A stretch of 64,000 bases of DNA from Paratrimastix pyriformis (GCA_027972325.1 JAPMOS010000102.1:1-64000), one strand, 5' to 3'; counted from the first letter of the stretch, positions 36,007 to 48,918 are shown. Made by a program: numbers and translations. Notes: a model not told the origin generated them from the letters alone.

Positions 36007-38129
36007 TCGCTATCATCATCAGCATCATCTCGCGATCATCATCAGCATCAGCATCAGCATCAGCATCATCATCAGCATCATCATCATCATCATCGACACC
36101 GATGGCAACGGGTCCGTGCCCCTGGGCACTGGTCACTCACCACCCACCACCCCCCCACCCACCCCACCCCACCCCCCACCATCATCGCCAATGTGTCTGT
36201 GTGTCTGTGTGTCTGTGTGTCTGTGTGTGCGTATGTGCCATCAGTTCCTGGATCTCTCCGAGTTCGCGGGCTTCGCCAAGCCGACCCTCGAGCAGGCCCT
36301 GACGGGCTTCTTCGAGAGCCCCGAGGCCCTGGCCGTGCCCAGGCTCGCCCCATCCAGTCCGCCACCGCCACGCCACGCCACGCCACGCCACGCCACGCCA
36401 CGCCACGCCACGCCACGCCACGCCACGGCATCCCCCCCCCCCCCCCCCCCATGTATCGCTCGCTCCTGTGGATGGATCTCAGCTCATGGTCCCGTTCGTT
36501 GCCCTGTGCTGCTCCTGTGCTGCCCGCCCGTGCCGTCCGTGGGTGGGTGGATGTGTGGGTGGATGGGTGGGTGGATGTGTGGGTGGATGGGTGGGTGGAT
36601 GGGTGGGTGGATGGGTGGGTGGGTGGGTGGGCGGTTTGCAGGCCGGCCGGTCGACGCGACCGCGGTGGAGGCCTTCCGGAGCCGGTTCAATACGATGGAC
36701 ATGGGTGCCGGCTGCTCGCTGATCGCCCAGGCCCGCGCCTCGGTCGCCATCAAGTGCCCGCCCCCGCAGCCCACCCGGCCGTCCCCCGCCGCCCCCGCCG
36801 GCCCGTACGACCCGAGCGGCCCGGCCCTCCCGCCCAGCTGCCGCCACGTCGCCGACCCCCGGGCCGGCACGCCCTTCACCCGGCTGCCCCCGGGCACGTG
36901 CGGGGACTCGTACCTGTGCACCGACGCCGAGCACGGGGCCTCGGTGGTGGTCAAGCTCTTCCGGCCGCCCGTGGGCCCGCAGCAGGTGGGCCGGCTGGTG
37001 GCCGCCCAGGCGGAGTTCTTCGACCGGCTCTCGCACATCCACCACCCCCACCTGCTCACGGCCGCCATGCGGTGCTACCGCCAGGGCCCCGACCGGGTCT
37101 GCATGGTGACGCCCTTCTGCCCGGCCGGCAACCTGGACGCCCTCATCGCCAGCCGGCCCGGCAAGCAGCAGATGTGGGACGTCCTCTGGCAGCAGGTCCG
37201 CCCCCGCCCCGCCAGGCCCCCGGCCCCCGGCCCCCGGCCCCCGGCCCCCGGCCCATGCCTGACACGCACAGACACCCTGCCGCCCCCGCCAGGCCCCCCG
37301 CCAGGCCGCCCATTCAGCCGCTCACTCCCTGACCCGCTCACCCGTGGGGGGGCTGGGTTCAGACGCACGCGCTGAGCTTCCTGCACGGGAGCCCGCTGGT
37401 CGACGGCGCCGGCCGGGGCAGCCGCAACCCTGTGGTGCACACGGACATCAAGCCCACCAACATCCTCTTCGGGGCCGACGGGGCCTCGCGGCTGGCCGGC
37501 CTGGAGATGGCCCGCGAGCTGGTGCCCGGGAGCGCCCCCGGCGAGACCTGCATGACTCCAGGCTTCGACGCCCCCGAGCTGCCCCGCACGGGCAACACCC
37601 TGGCCAGCGACGTCTACGCCATGGGGGCCAGCCTGTGGTGCCTCTACTCGGGCACCCCCAGCGGGCAGATGCACGGGCCCCCGGCCGAGGAGCGCTTCGT
37701 GGAGGTGCTGCGGGCCTACCTGCCGGGCGAGGTGCGCACGAACGTGGCCCGGATGTGCGATCGGGACCCCGCCCGCCGGCCCACCATGGCCCAGCTCAGG
37801 GACATCCTCACGTTCGTCACGGTCCGTCATCGCGTCCCCAGCCCCCCTCTTGGGCCTGCCCGCCCCGGGCCTGCGGGATGGGCACTCAACGGGCGCCCGC
37901 GCCTTTCTTCTTGTGGGGTCCGTGGCCTTGCATGGGGCCGCCTTGCGGGCTGGGCCTGCCCCACGCATGCAGTCCCGCCACTGAGACGACCCACGGCCCC
38001 AAGCCAACCCACGGCCCCGGCCGGCTGCCCCGTGCCCCTCCGTGCCTCCCTTCTGGGGGGGAGCCGACCGGGTGCGGCATGCGCCCCCCCGCCGGCCGGT
38101 GTGTGCAGTCTTGGGCAGGTTTCCAATGA
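33948..38129 (+). CDS. MLKL-like protein: N-acylation site, helical bundle, EF-hand, kinase-like domain
   Basis: Nine exons give exactly 610 codons plus stop: 33948-33969, 34072-34208, 34262-34483, 34541-34636, 34981-35190, 36245-36356, 36642-37195, 37363-37821, 38109-38129 (the last is the least certain). The N-terminus MGNNASKGC is a canonical N-myristoylation signal (Gly2, Ser6, Lys7) with a nearby Cys for palmitoylation. Residues about 10-160 are amphipathic helices: hydrophobic [20 protein letters not shown], then [20 protein letters not shown] and [10 protein letters not shown], then a further helix. This pattern fits the HeLo/RPW8/MLKL four-helix bundle that permeabilises membranes in the known families. 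An EF-hand loop, DTDGNG plus FLDLSEF at about 224-236, is complete and split by an intron. The kinase-like domain (about 330-603) has VVVK (K370), HTDIKPTN (H477, D479, K481, N484) and TPGFDAPEL, but the DFG Asp is replaced (RLAGLEM). Membrane-anchored, calcium-tuned cell-death or signalling effector is inference. Confidence 0.8.
34600..34815 (+). repeat. Duplicated exon end around an intronic CCTCGCCCTCC array
   Basis: The end of the exon at 34636 (AACCAGCTCTCCGACATGCGC then GT) has a near copy, AACCAGCTTTTCGACATGCGC then GT, at about 34790-34809. A CCTCGCCCTCC satellite (34664-34770) lies between them. Confidence 0.8.
35169..36118 (+). repeat. 885-bp (ATC)n-rich satellite bracketed by two copies of the EF-hand exon end
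   Basis: The intron after exon 34981-35190 is filled at 35211-36095 by ATC/CATC microsatellite with interspersed TCTCGCT units. The exon end ATCGACACCGACGGCAACGG plus GTCCGT (35169-35196) recurs as ATCGACACCGATGGCAACGG plus GTCCGT at about 36092-36117, directly after the satellite. Confidence 0.9.
36362..36632 (+). repeat. CGCCA and GGTGGATG arrays in one intron
   Basis: (CGCCA)n at 36366-36425 and a GGTGGATGGGT/GTGGGTGGAT array at 36541-36632, both in the MLKL-like gene's intron 36357-36641. Confidence 0.9.
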
Positions 38130-38313
38130 TGATGAACGGATCCGAGTACCATGGTTGAGCGGGGCACCACAAACGGGGGGTGTTCGGACAACACATTGCA
38201 AAACACGAGAGGAGGAAGGACGGAAGGACAGAAGCGCCGCCGGCTGGGCCGGGGTGGGGCGGCCGGGGGCGGATGCTTACAGGGCCGGGGGGATGCTTAG
38301 TCGGGGCGGATGC

Positions 38314-39228
38314 TTACAGGGTGGGGGTGGGCCCGTTGTAGGCGGGGGGCGCCTTGGCGTAGTCCGGGTTGGGGGCGGTGAAGTTGACGGTGGTGTTGAC
38401 CGGCATCTGCATCTGGGGCTGCCCCTGGCCCTGCATCTGCACCTGCATCTGCATCTGGGGCTGCCCCTGGGCCACGTAGACCGGCCCCTGGGGCTGCTGC
38501 TGGGGGGGCATACCCATGGGCATGACCATGGGCATGGGCATGGGGGCGGCCACCAGGGACATCCCCGGGTAGACGGGCGTCGGCTGGACCACTTGCGGGC
38601 TCTGCATCTGCTGCACCGGGAGCGCCACGAAGGTGGCCTGCCGAGGAGAGGGTGTGGGTATCACCAGGGGGGCATGATGGCGGGGGGGCGCGGCGGACCT
38701 GCACGCCGCCCTGGGGCTGCTGGACCTGGCTGTACGGGGTGGTCAGGACGCCCTGGATGGCGGCCGCGGAGGGGTCCGCAGGCTGCCCAGGGGGGGGTGC
38801 CGGATGGTGACTCCAAAGGGACTTGGGGGAGGTACACAGACCCGGGTGCGAAGGGCCACAATGGCCACCCAGAACTCGAAAACAATCGCGGGGAGCGACG
38901 ACACCATCGACAGAACCCACAAGACGATGGCACCGTTCACTCCGCTCCGATAGGAGATGAAGATGATCCATGAAATCAGGATGAAAACGGAGACGGCCGC
39001 ATTCGAAATCGTCATGACCAGCAACTGCCAGCGCAGTTTGGGGAGACCCTGACGAATCCTTCTCTGTAAACAAGGAACCAGAGTCGAAGCGATAATGGTA
39101 CACACTGCACCAATGTAGGCGCTCGCGAAAAAGTAGACCAGATATCCAACCAAGCGAAGCACCAAGCCAAGCGTTGCGAATATGAGCGCGAGTCGGCCCA
39201 AATTATGCATAGCAGCAGCGGCTTCCAT
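38314..39228 (-). CDS. Four-transmembrane protein with Gln/Met-rich, PPxY-bearing tail
   Basis: Three exons, 39228-38842, 38782-38699 and 38637-38314, encode 264 residues. The N-terminal 130 residues contain four hydrophobic helices: LALIFATLGLVLRLVGYLVYF, then AYIGAVCTIIASTLV, LLVMTISNAAVSVFILISWI and IVLWVLSMVSSLPAIVFEFW. The tail is rich in Gln, Met and Pro (MQMQVQMQGQGQPQMQMP) and ends near KAPPAYNG, whose PPAY is a consensus ligand for WW domains such as those of Nedd4-type ubiquitin ligases. The claudin/tetraspanin-like size and topology do not allow a firm family name. It converges on the MLKL-like gene (185 bp between stops). A trafficking adaptor or membrane regulator is possible, but function is unknown. 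Confidence 0.75.
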
Positions 39229-39416
39229 TGTTCTGCAAAAAAAAAAAAAATCGATTTAACGTCCGAACGAGAAGAACTGTGTGGAAATCTCCTTGTGCAC
39301 TTGCGGCTGCGCGCGCGCGACCGTTTCGAATTCTTTCTTTCTCGTGTTAGTGCAGGGAGGCTAACTGAATTCGAGCAGAGAGTTTTATGGAGGACGATAC
39401 ACCCCGAATTCGAGGA

Positions 39417-41847
39417 TCACGCCAATTCTTCGAGGAGGCATTGGTCGTCTTCGTCCTTCTCCAGAAATATGTCCGGTTCGTCGGGTTCGAATTCGGCCGC
39501 GCGAAGAAGCGGAGATGTCTTGAAGATCAGCCCCGGGAAGGAAGCCCTCAATGCCGTCCATGCGTGCGACTTGACGCAGGCCACTTGGAGATGGGGGCAG
39601 GCGACGCGTGGCTGGGGGGCTCCGAGGAAGTGTAGGGTGGACTTGCGGGAGAAATTGCCCAGGTCGAGCCACTCGATGGCGGGGCACCCCAGCGAGATGT
39701 GCACCACGCAGTCGGCCGGGCAGCGGAGCCGGAGCCAGACCAGGGCGGGCAGGCGCAGGACCACCTTGGGGCGGCGCACGGGGCCCAGTTCGAGGCGCCG
39801 CAGGGCGGGCATGTTCCCCAGGGCACCGTAGACCTGCTCCCAGAGCCCCGCCTGGGGCCCGGCAGCCAGCTGGGCCGCCTCGGGGTTGGCGGCCCGGCGC
39901 ATGCGCACCACAACCCGCAGCTCGACCAGGGCGGCCCCCAGCAGGGCGCCCACCCAGGCCGGGGCCGAGGGCACGCAGTCGATCAGCCAGGCGGTGCGCA
40001 GGGCGGCCTGGGGCGGGACCGAGAGGCCATTCAGGGGCCGCTCGTTCCAGCCGGTCGCCTCGGGGTTGATGAGCTGCAGGTGGGCCAGCCGGGGCGCCCC
40101 CGCGACGGTCAGCCCGCCCACCCGGCGCACCTCCAGTCGGCAGCGCTCCAGCAGCGGGCATCCGGTCAGGGTCAGGCTGTCCACAGGATGCTCGGGGCTC
40201 AGCCGCAGCCACAGGGCCCGCAGCCGGGGCCCGGCCACCACCAGACGGGCGCCCGGGGGAAGGGCGAGGGCCCCCGCGACGGCCACCTCGAGGCGGGTCA
40301 GGTGGCCCATGGCCGGCTGGTAGGTCCGCAGGATGTCGAAGACGGTCACCGTTAGGGGCAGCGGGCCCGCCAGCACCCGGAGCGAGGGGGTGTCCGCGAC
40401 CATGGCCATCAGCCCCAGCGGGTCGGCCAGCCTGTCGCCGCCCGTGGCCCGCAGCCTGGCGAGGCGCCCCATGGGCTCGGCGACCAGCAGCCGGCAGCCG
40501 GGCCACTCGAGGGCACGCAGGGCCGGGCAGGCCAGGCTGAGGACGACCCGGTCCGCCTCCCGCCCGCAGCTGCCCAGGTGGAACCGCTCCAGCCGGGGGG
40601 CGGTCAGCTCCAGGAGGGACGAGGTGTCGCTGCCGAAGTGGGCCTCGGGGCCCGCCCGCAGCTGGAGGGTGCGCATGCGAGGGCACCGGAGGACCCAGTG
40701 CAGGGGCAGGTTGGAGCCCGCCCGGACGGTCAGCCGGAGGGCCTCCAGGGTGGCGGTCAGGGCGGCCAGCGTGGCCTCGGGCAGCTGGTGCCAGCCGTAG
40801 CAGCAGTCGTCCATGACCAGCTCGCGCAGGGCCGGCAGCCGGGCCAGGGCCCCCAGGACCTCCTCGGCCACGAAGCCCGGCACCGAGGTCAGCGCCACCA
40901 CCCGCAGGGCGCCCAGCCGGGGCAGCAGCCCGGCCAGCCGGCGCCATGTCTCGGTCTCGTCGACCCGCAGGTCCAGCCGCTCCAGTCCGCCCCAGGCCCC
41001 GCCCGCGCCCGCGGCCAGCAGCAGCTGCATCGTCGCCTCGGAGGGCCCCGACAGGTGCAGCTCGCGCAGCGGCCGCAGGAGGGCCGCCGCCCGGGCATGA
41101 TCGGCAGCCCCCGCACCGGCCCAGGCCAGGTCATGGGCCCAGATCCCCTCCAGCTCCGGCCCCGGCTCCGGCTCCGGTGCGGTGGCGGGTGCCCCGTCGG
41201 GGGGTGCGGCCGAAATGGCCAGGCGGTTGCAGGCCATCTGGAGGCAGCGCAGCCCGGGCAGGGCCGCAATGGCCGCCAGGGGCACGGGGACGTAGGTGCC
41301 CTCCATCCGCAGCCGGAGGCGGGCCAGCCGTGGGCAGCGGGCAGCCAGGACCCCAAAGACGGCCCTCCAGTTGGGGCTGTCCTCCAGACATGCATCGAGC
41401 TCCTCCAGCCCGGGCCTGTCCAAGAGTAGGGTGGGCAGTGTGGTTGTGTGGCCCTGGCTGGGGTGATGCAGACATGAATTCGAGCATCCGCAGAACAGTA
41501 GGCGATGGGAGCCCTGCTGTGGTCGGAATGTGTACGGTTCGAAGGCTTTCGTGGCCCAAGAAGGCAGTTGAGACCCAGTCGAGGGGCTCATACCCCCCGC
41601 CGATCATCGCCCACATTGGGCGAAACTTCAGCTCTTGAAGTTGACGGCAGGGGGCCACCAAAGATGCAAAAGCATCCACCGTGGGAGGGGGAAGACAGTC
41701 AAATGTGATCTGAGCCAGGGTGCCGCGGAGCTTTCGGCGTATCGTGTGGCATGTGCCAATCAAACCGCAGTACGCGCGAAGGGGACGAGGGGACAGCTCA
41801 ACCAAGACACCAAGAAGATCCGCTGGCAGGCAGGCGAGCTCGTTCAT
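39417..41847 (-). CDS. F-box/leucine-rich-repeat protein
   Basis: Two exons, 41847-41474 and 41415-39417, encode 790 residues; the intron (59 bp) starts GTCTGCATC. The N-terminus MNELACLPADLLGVLVELSP followed by GLIGTCHTIRRKLRG matches the F-box pattern (LPxDLL...C...R), the segment that docks on Skp1 in SCF ubiquitin ligases. From about residue 125 to the end, repeats of the type CPRLARLRLRM, LPGLRCLQMACN, LPALRELVMDDC and CPALRALEWPGC form irregular leucine-rich repeats, the usual substrate-binding surface. The C-terminus is acidic (EFEPDEPDIFLEKDEDDQ). The start lies only 56 bp from the divergent GH16 gene. Substrate receptor of an SCF ligase is the likely role; the F-box call is the less certain half. 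Confidence 0.78.
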
Positions 41848-41903
41848 AAAGTGAAATCTGTCAGAAAAGACGGGCGCAACCTCCGCACAGTGCCATCACG
41901 ATC
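41848..41903. promoter_or_regulatory. 56-bp shared intergenic between divergent F-box/LRR and GH16 genes
   Basis: The two start codons face away from each other only 56 bp apart, so promoters and 5' leaders must overlap or lie inside coding sequence. I see no TATA-like box. Confidence 0.5.
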
Positions 41904-44075
<2,172 letters not shown>

Positions 44076-44170
44076 GCCCGCAGCGGCCCAGCCCGAACCC
44101 CGAGCCCCCGCCCGCAGCCAGGCAACAGATGCCCAGATCGGCCCCAGGGAGGGTTCGCGCGCGCTGCAAT

Positions 44171-47100
44171 TTACAGGGAAGGGATGGGAGAAGGGATGGG
44201 AGGCACCACCTGGAAGAAACAATCCGTGCCCCGTCCCCCCGTCCCAATCCCAAGCAAAAACAAGAAGGGGAAGAAAAGAACAGGCGGAAGGCGAACCCGA
44301 ACCCCAACCGAAAAAGTGGGTTTTGGAGAATCACCACAAACGGCAAAACCATTGGGGGGGGGGGGGGGGGAGGGGGAGGAGGGAGGGAGCCGCCTAGGGA
44401 TCTCGGCCGCGGTGGGCCGGGCGGCGGGGTCGTTGGCGACCATGCGGAGGAGCAGGCCCCGCATCTGGTGGGGCCAGAGCGGCCGGAGGCCCTCCTCGGT
44501 GAAGGACAGCCCCCCGGCCCGGGCCAGCTCGGCCTCGGTCATGCCGGCCGAGAGGCACATCATGGTCATGCCCAGCCCGTACACGTCGCTGGCCGGCGAG
44601 CAGCCCAGCCGGGGCACCTCGGGGGCCATGAAGAGGTCCTCCCCGTCGCCCCCCTTGCCCTTCGTCGCCCCCTCGGGCTGCGGGGCGCCGGCCTCGTAGA
44701 GGCAGGCCGTCTCGAAGCCGCCCAGGGTGAGCAGGTTCTTGTGGTAGATCAGGTTGCGGGGCCGGATGTTGCGCATGATGACGGGCCGTTCGGAGGCGGG
44801 GCCCATGATCGGGTTGGGCTGGGCGTGCAGGAAGGCCAGCCCGGTGGCCAGCCCGAAGAGCAGCTCCCACCGCTTGGCCCGCTGGTCGGCCGGGGCCAGC
44901 ACCTTGACCGCATCGTCGAGGCTGCAGCGCTCCCCGCAGTAGGGCGTCACCAGGCAGGGCGCGCCGCCGGCCTGGACAAACTCCGCGACGGGGAGCAGAT
45001 AGGGGTGGTGCACGTGGACGAGCCGGTCGAGGAGGGCCGCAGTGGCGCGGCCCGGGTCGGCAAGCACCTTGACCACCACCGGGTCCCCGCGCCCGTTCAG
45101 CATGACGAACGAGTCGCCCGCGCCCCCGCAGCGGCCCGGCAGGTAGAAGTAGGCCTCGCCGCTGGGGCTGCCCGACACCCGGTACCCGCCCAGGGCGGGG
45201 GGTGGGGCGCGGGGCTCCGTCCTGAGGTACGGAGGGATCGCCACCGGCACCGGATCGGGCTGTGAGGACGGAGAGCGGAGGAGAAAACCCGTCAGCCGGT
45301 CGGTCAGTCAGCAGTCGGAGAACAGTCGTGAAGAGAGGGGCAAAGATGGGGCGAAGAAATACCGGAGAGATGATGAAGGGAGGGGAGCGGAGCGGAGGGA
45401 GGAGGGGAGGGGAGGGATAAAAATCGCTCAGCCCTCAGGGCCGGAGAAACGGAGGCGGGCGGCGTTCAGACGGCGGCTTTGTGGGCGAAGATGATGGGCC
45501 TGGGGACGTGCGGAATGGGGCAGCTGATGGGCAGGGCCTCGGAGCCAGCCGCGCTGACGCAGTCGGCCAGGGTGAAGGGGATCGGCCCGTCCTTCTCGTC
45601 CTCCCCCATCTGGCGGCTGGCCCGGTACTGCTCGGGGCTCAGCGCATCGACCGCCGCCGGACGGCCGCCGATGGTGACGGCGGGCAGCGGGGTGGCCCGC
45701 AGGGGGCCCGAGGTGACAAAGTCCAGGGTGACCGTGTCGCCCGGGAAGGCCAGCTGGGGGTCCTCGGGGTTGCTCGACCGCAGCGAGGCCGACATGATGT
45801 TCAGCGGCCGGGCTGCGACATTGCAGTGCAGGCAGCGGCAAAGCAGTGCGGTCAGTGGCAAAGCAGTGCGGTCAGGGGCCCCAGGGAGCAGAGCGGGTGT
45901 GCGGTGGTGGCGGTGGTGGCGGTGGCCGTGGTGGATGGGCCCGCGGCGGACCGTAGACGGGCACGGGGAGCTCCTGGCTGACGAGGGCCGCCAGCTGGAA
46001 CTCGGCGGGCTCGGCGAAGTTTAGCCCGTGGGCGGTCCACTCGGCCACGGCGACCGTCACCTGGACGGGGCCCTCGGGGTCGTGGCTGCCCATGGTCCGT
46101 CCCGCCCGGAAGCTGGTCGGCCCGAGGGCGTCAACCTCCGCGGGCTGGCCGGCAATGGTGACCTGGGGCAGGCCCACCAGGGGCGCGTTGGTGGTGAAGG
46201 TGGCCGTAATTTTGTCGCCCTGGGCGGCCTGGGTGGGGGTGCGGTTGGAAGACAGCACGGTGGCCTTGGTCACCTGCAGCGGGTGCACTGGAGGAGGGGG
46301 AGCACCCGAGAAGAAGCGAGAGTGGGCGGAAGAAAAGGTGGTGAAGAAGAGGAACGGCACTGCTTGGCAGCCGCGGGGAGGGAAGTGACCCAAAGAGGCG
46401 GACCGAAGACGGGGACGGGGGCCTTGGGGTCGCTGGGCGCGGTCGTGGCCCCGGGGCGGTTGGTGTCGGGCGCCCAAGCCTCGAGGCCCGTCGTCTGGCT
46501 GACGCAGCCCGTGATGCGCATCTCGACGGGGCCCGCGAGCTCGTCATCCGTCATCAGCCGTGTGGCGCGGTACAGGTTCCCCTCGGCCACCACCGTGGCA
46601 GGCCGGCGTGCGATGTGCACGGTGGGCAGGTCCCGGAGGGGCACCGTGGGCTCGAAGGTCACCGTCACCGTGTCGCCCGGCATGGCCCGGGTCGGAACCG
46701 GGTTCGACGTGCGCATCCGGACATCCTTCAGCCGCAGGGGGCGGACTGCGCGGCGGGCGTACATGTGGGCCAGTCAGTGGGCCAGTGAGTCAGTGGGCAG
46801 AGCAGGTTTGGCACGAGGCGGGGAGGGTGCGGTGGCAGGTGGGTGTGGATCTGGGCAGGAGCGGGCTGAGGGGGCGAGCAGCCGACCGAAGCGGGGCGGG
46901 GGCGGGGCCTCCGGATCTGCCGCCGCGAGGGGGCAGGTGACCTCGGGCGGCTCCTGGGCGATGCCGTCCTTGGAGACGCATCCCGAGATCGTGGCCCGCA
47001 GGGGGCCCTCGCGCTCGTCCTCTTCCATGACCCGCAAAGCGGCGAAGCCGTCTTTCTCAACGTTCACCTCGGCAGGGCGCCCGTTGATGGTGACGGTGGG

Positions 47101-48646
47101 CAGGGCGGCGGGGGGGAGGCTGGTGGCGAAGACGAGCGTCGCCACATCGCCCGGCATCAGCAGGGTGGGGTCATCGTTCGAGGAACCCAAGAAGGCCGAC
47201 GTCACCCGCATGGGGCGCACTGGGGAGGGGGAGGGAGGGGAGGGAGGGGGGGAGGGGAGGGGTCAGGGCGTGGGAAGGGGATGAGAGGAGAGGGATGGGA
47301 GGGCAGGCAAACGGGGCGGGCGGGGCGGACCGAAGACGGGGACGGGGGCCTTGGGGTCGCTGGGCGCGGTCGTGGCCCCGGGGCGGTTGGTGTCGGGCGC
47401 CCAAGCCTCGAGGCCCGTCGTCTGGCTGACGCAGCCCGTGATGCGCATCGTCACGGGGCCCGCGAGCTCGTCATCCGTCATCACCCGCGTGGCGCGGTAC
47501 AGGTTCCCCTCGGCCACCACCGTGGCGGACTGTTCCGCGATCTTCACCGTGGGCAGGTCTCGGAGGGGCACCGTGGGCTCGAAGGTCACCGTCACCGTGT
47601 CGCCCGGCATGGCCCGGGTCGGGAGCGGGTTCGACGTGCACATCCGGACATCCTTCAGCCGCAGGGGGCGGACTGCGGGTGCGTGGGGGCAGTGAGATCC
47701 GTGTGAGAATGAAAAGGCAGTCGCGCGAGAGGGACGGGCCCAGAGGATGATGGGGGGATGGTGGTGGGATGGAGCTCATCAGTGTGCGAAGTGGGCGGCC
47801 GACCGAAGCGGAGCGTGGCCTGGCCGTCCTCACCCTCGAGGGGGCAGGTGACCTCGGGCGGCACCTGGGGGATGCCGTCCTGGGAGACGCACCCCGAGAT
47901 CGTGGCCCGCAGGGGCCCCTCGCGCTCGTCCTCTTCCATGACCCGGGTGGCCTTGAACTGGGTCGCCGCCAGGGTGTCCACTTTCGCAGGGCGGCCGCCG
48001 ATGGTGACGATCGGGGTCGCGCCGAGGGGCATGCTGGTGCTGAAGAAGAGGGTCGCCTCGTCGCCCGCCATGAGCACCCCCTCGCCCGCGCGGGTGGCAC
48101 CGAAGCAGGGATGCACCACCTCCACGGGGAGCACTGGGAGGCGCACGGAGACCCCCGAAGAAGGAGATGAGCCATCGAGATGAAAAACGACCAGCGAAGG
48201 AGGAGGAGGAGGAGGAGGAGGGGGGGGATGAGGGGGAGGAGTGCGGGAGGGGCAGCCAGACCGAAAGAGGGGACGACGCAGGCGTCCGGGGGCACGGGGC
48301 CGGTCACGTCATCCGTCTGGTGGGCGCCGTTCGGGGTGGTGCAGCCCGAGATGGCGAACAGGACCTTCCCCTCCAGTTCATCGCGTCCCATCGTGTAGGC
48401 GGCCTTGAAGTGGGTCCCATCGGCACCCTCGCGCGTGACCGGAGCCGAGTGGTCGGCGATTTTCACCGTGGGCAGGCAGCCGGCTTGCAGGGGGGTGCGC
48501 ATGGTGAAGTTTACCGTCACCGTATCGCCAGGCATGGCCCGGTCGCGCACCGGGTTGGAACTGGTCACGGTGACCCGCTGGAAGCGCGGCCCTGGGGGGT
48601 CGGCCAACCCAAACAAACAGAGTCCCGCCGGGGGCGATGAAGCCAT
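44171..48646 (-). CDS. Seven tandem Ig-like domains plus C-terminal kinase-like domain
   Basis: Eight exons, 48646-48262, 48133-47804, 47672-47331, 47219-46887, 46745-46404, 46287-45952, 45812-45472 and 45259-44171, join in frame to 1,165 residues. Each of the first seven encodes one domain of about 110 residues with the pattern SSN...PGDTVTV.F...LP.VTI.G.PA.V...Y.A..M..D...GP, the bacterial-type Ig-like repeat of surface proteins. Internal exons are 330-342 bp, all multiples of three, with introns in phase 1, as in exon shuffling. The last exon is kinase-like: DPVVVKVL (Lys kept), LVHVHHPYLLPV, CLVTPYCGE, RNIRPRNLIY in place of HRDxxxxN, TLGGFE in place of DFG, MAPEVPR, SDVYGLGMTMMCL and NDPAARPTAAE. 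No clear signal peptide or transmembrane helix separates the two halves, so topology is unclear. The last 60 residues after a Pro run may be read-through of untranslated sequence. Confidence 0.82.
46404..48133 (-). repeat. Tandem duplication of a two-exon (two Ig-domain) unit
   Basis: Exon 47672-47331 and exon 46745-46404 are almost identical in length (342 bp) and sequence, including the last 120 bp and the GTCCGCC donor. Exon 48133-47804 and exon 47219-46887 share VMEEDEREGPLRATISGCVS and a GTCGGC donor. The order A-B-A-B shows a recent duplication of an A-B unit. Confidence 0.88.
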
Positions 48647-48918
48647 GCGGGAGGCGCGCCACAAAGCATGCTCAGTGGTGGCGGTGGCGTGATGGGCGGA
48701 CCGTCGAGCCTGCGGACAGTCGAGGAGTTCGGCCCGACAGGGAGGCAGGGATCTTTGCAGCGGGCGCACTCGTGCGCGACGAAGGGCCGCTGCTCGGCAG
48801 GACGCCCAAGGGCCCGGCACAACTGCGCAGGGTGAAGGAGAGGACAAGGGTGGCGCTGTGTCATTGGTCTGCCAGGCGGGGGGGGGGGGGGGGGGGGGGG
48901 GGGGGAGCAGGCAGGCCG

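Noticed and set aside
33948-38129. Calling the kinase-like domain an active kinase because HTDIKPTN is intact
   Set aside because: The DFG aspartate that binds magnesium is replaced (RLAGLEM), so activity cannot be assumed.
39608-41638. Plus-strand open frames overlapping the F-box/LRR gene
   Set aside because: High-GC antisense shadows: the minus frame has a regular LRR pattern, the plus frames have none.
45259-45472. Stop codon after HKAA as the end of a separate Ig-domain gene
   Set aside because: The stop lies in GTCTGAAC, a donor of the local type. The next acceptor joins the kinase-like exon in the same phase, and no ATG lies between them.
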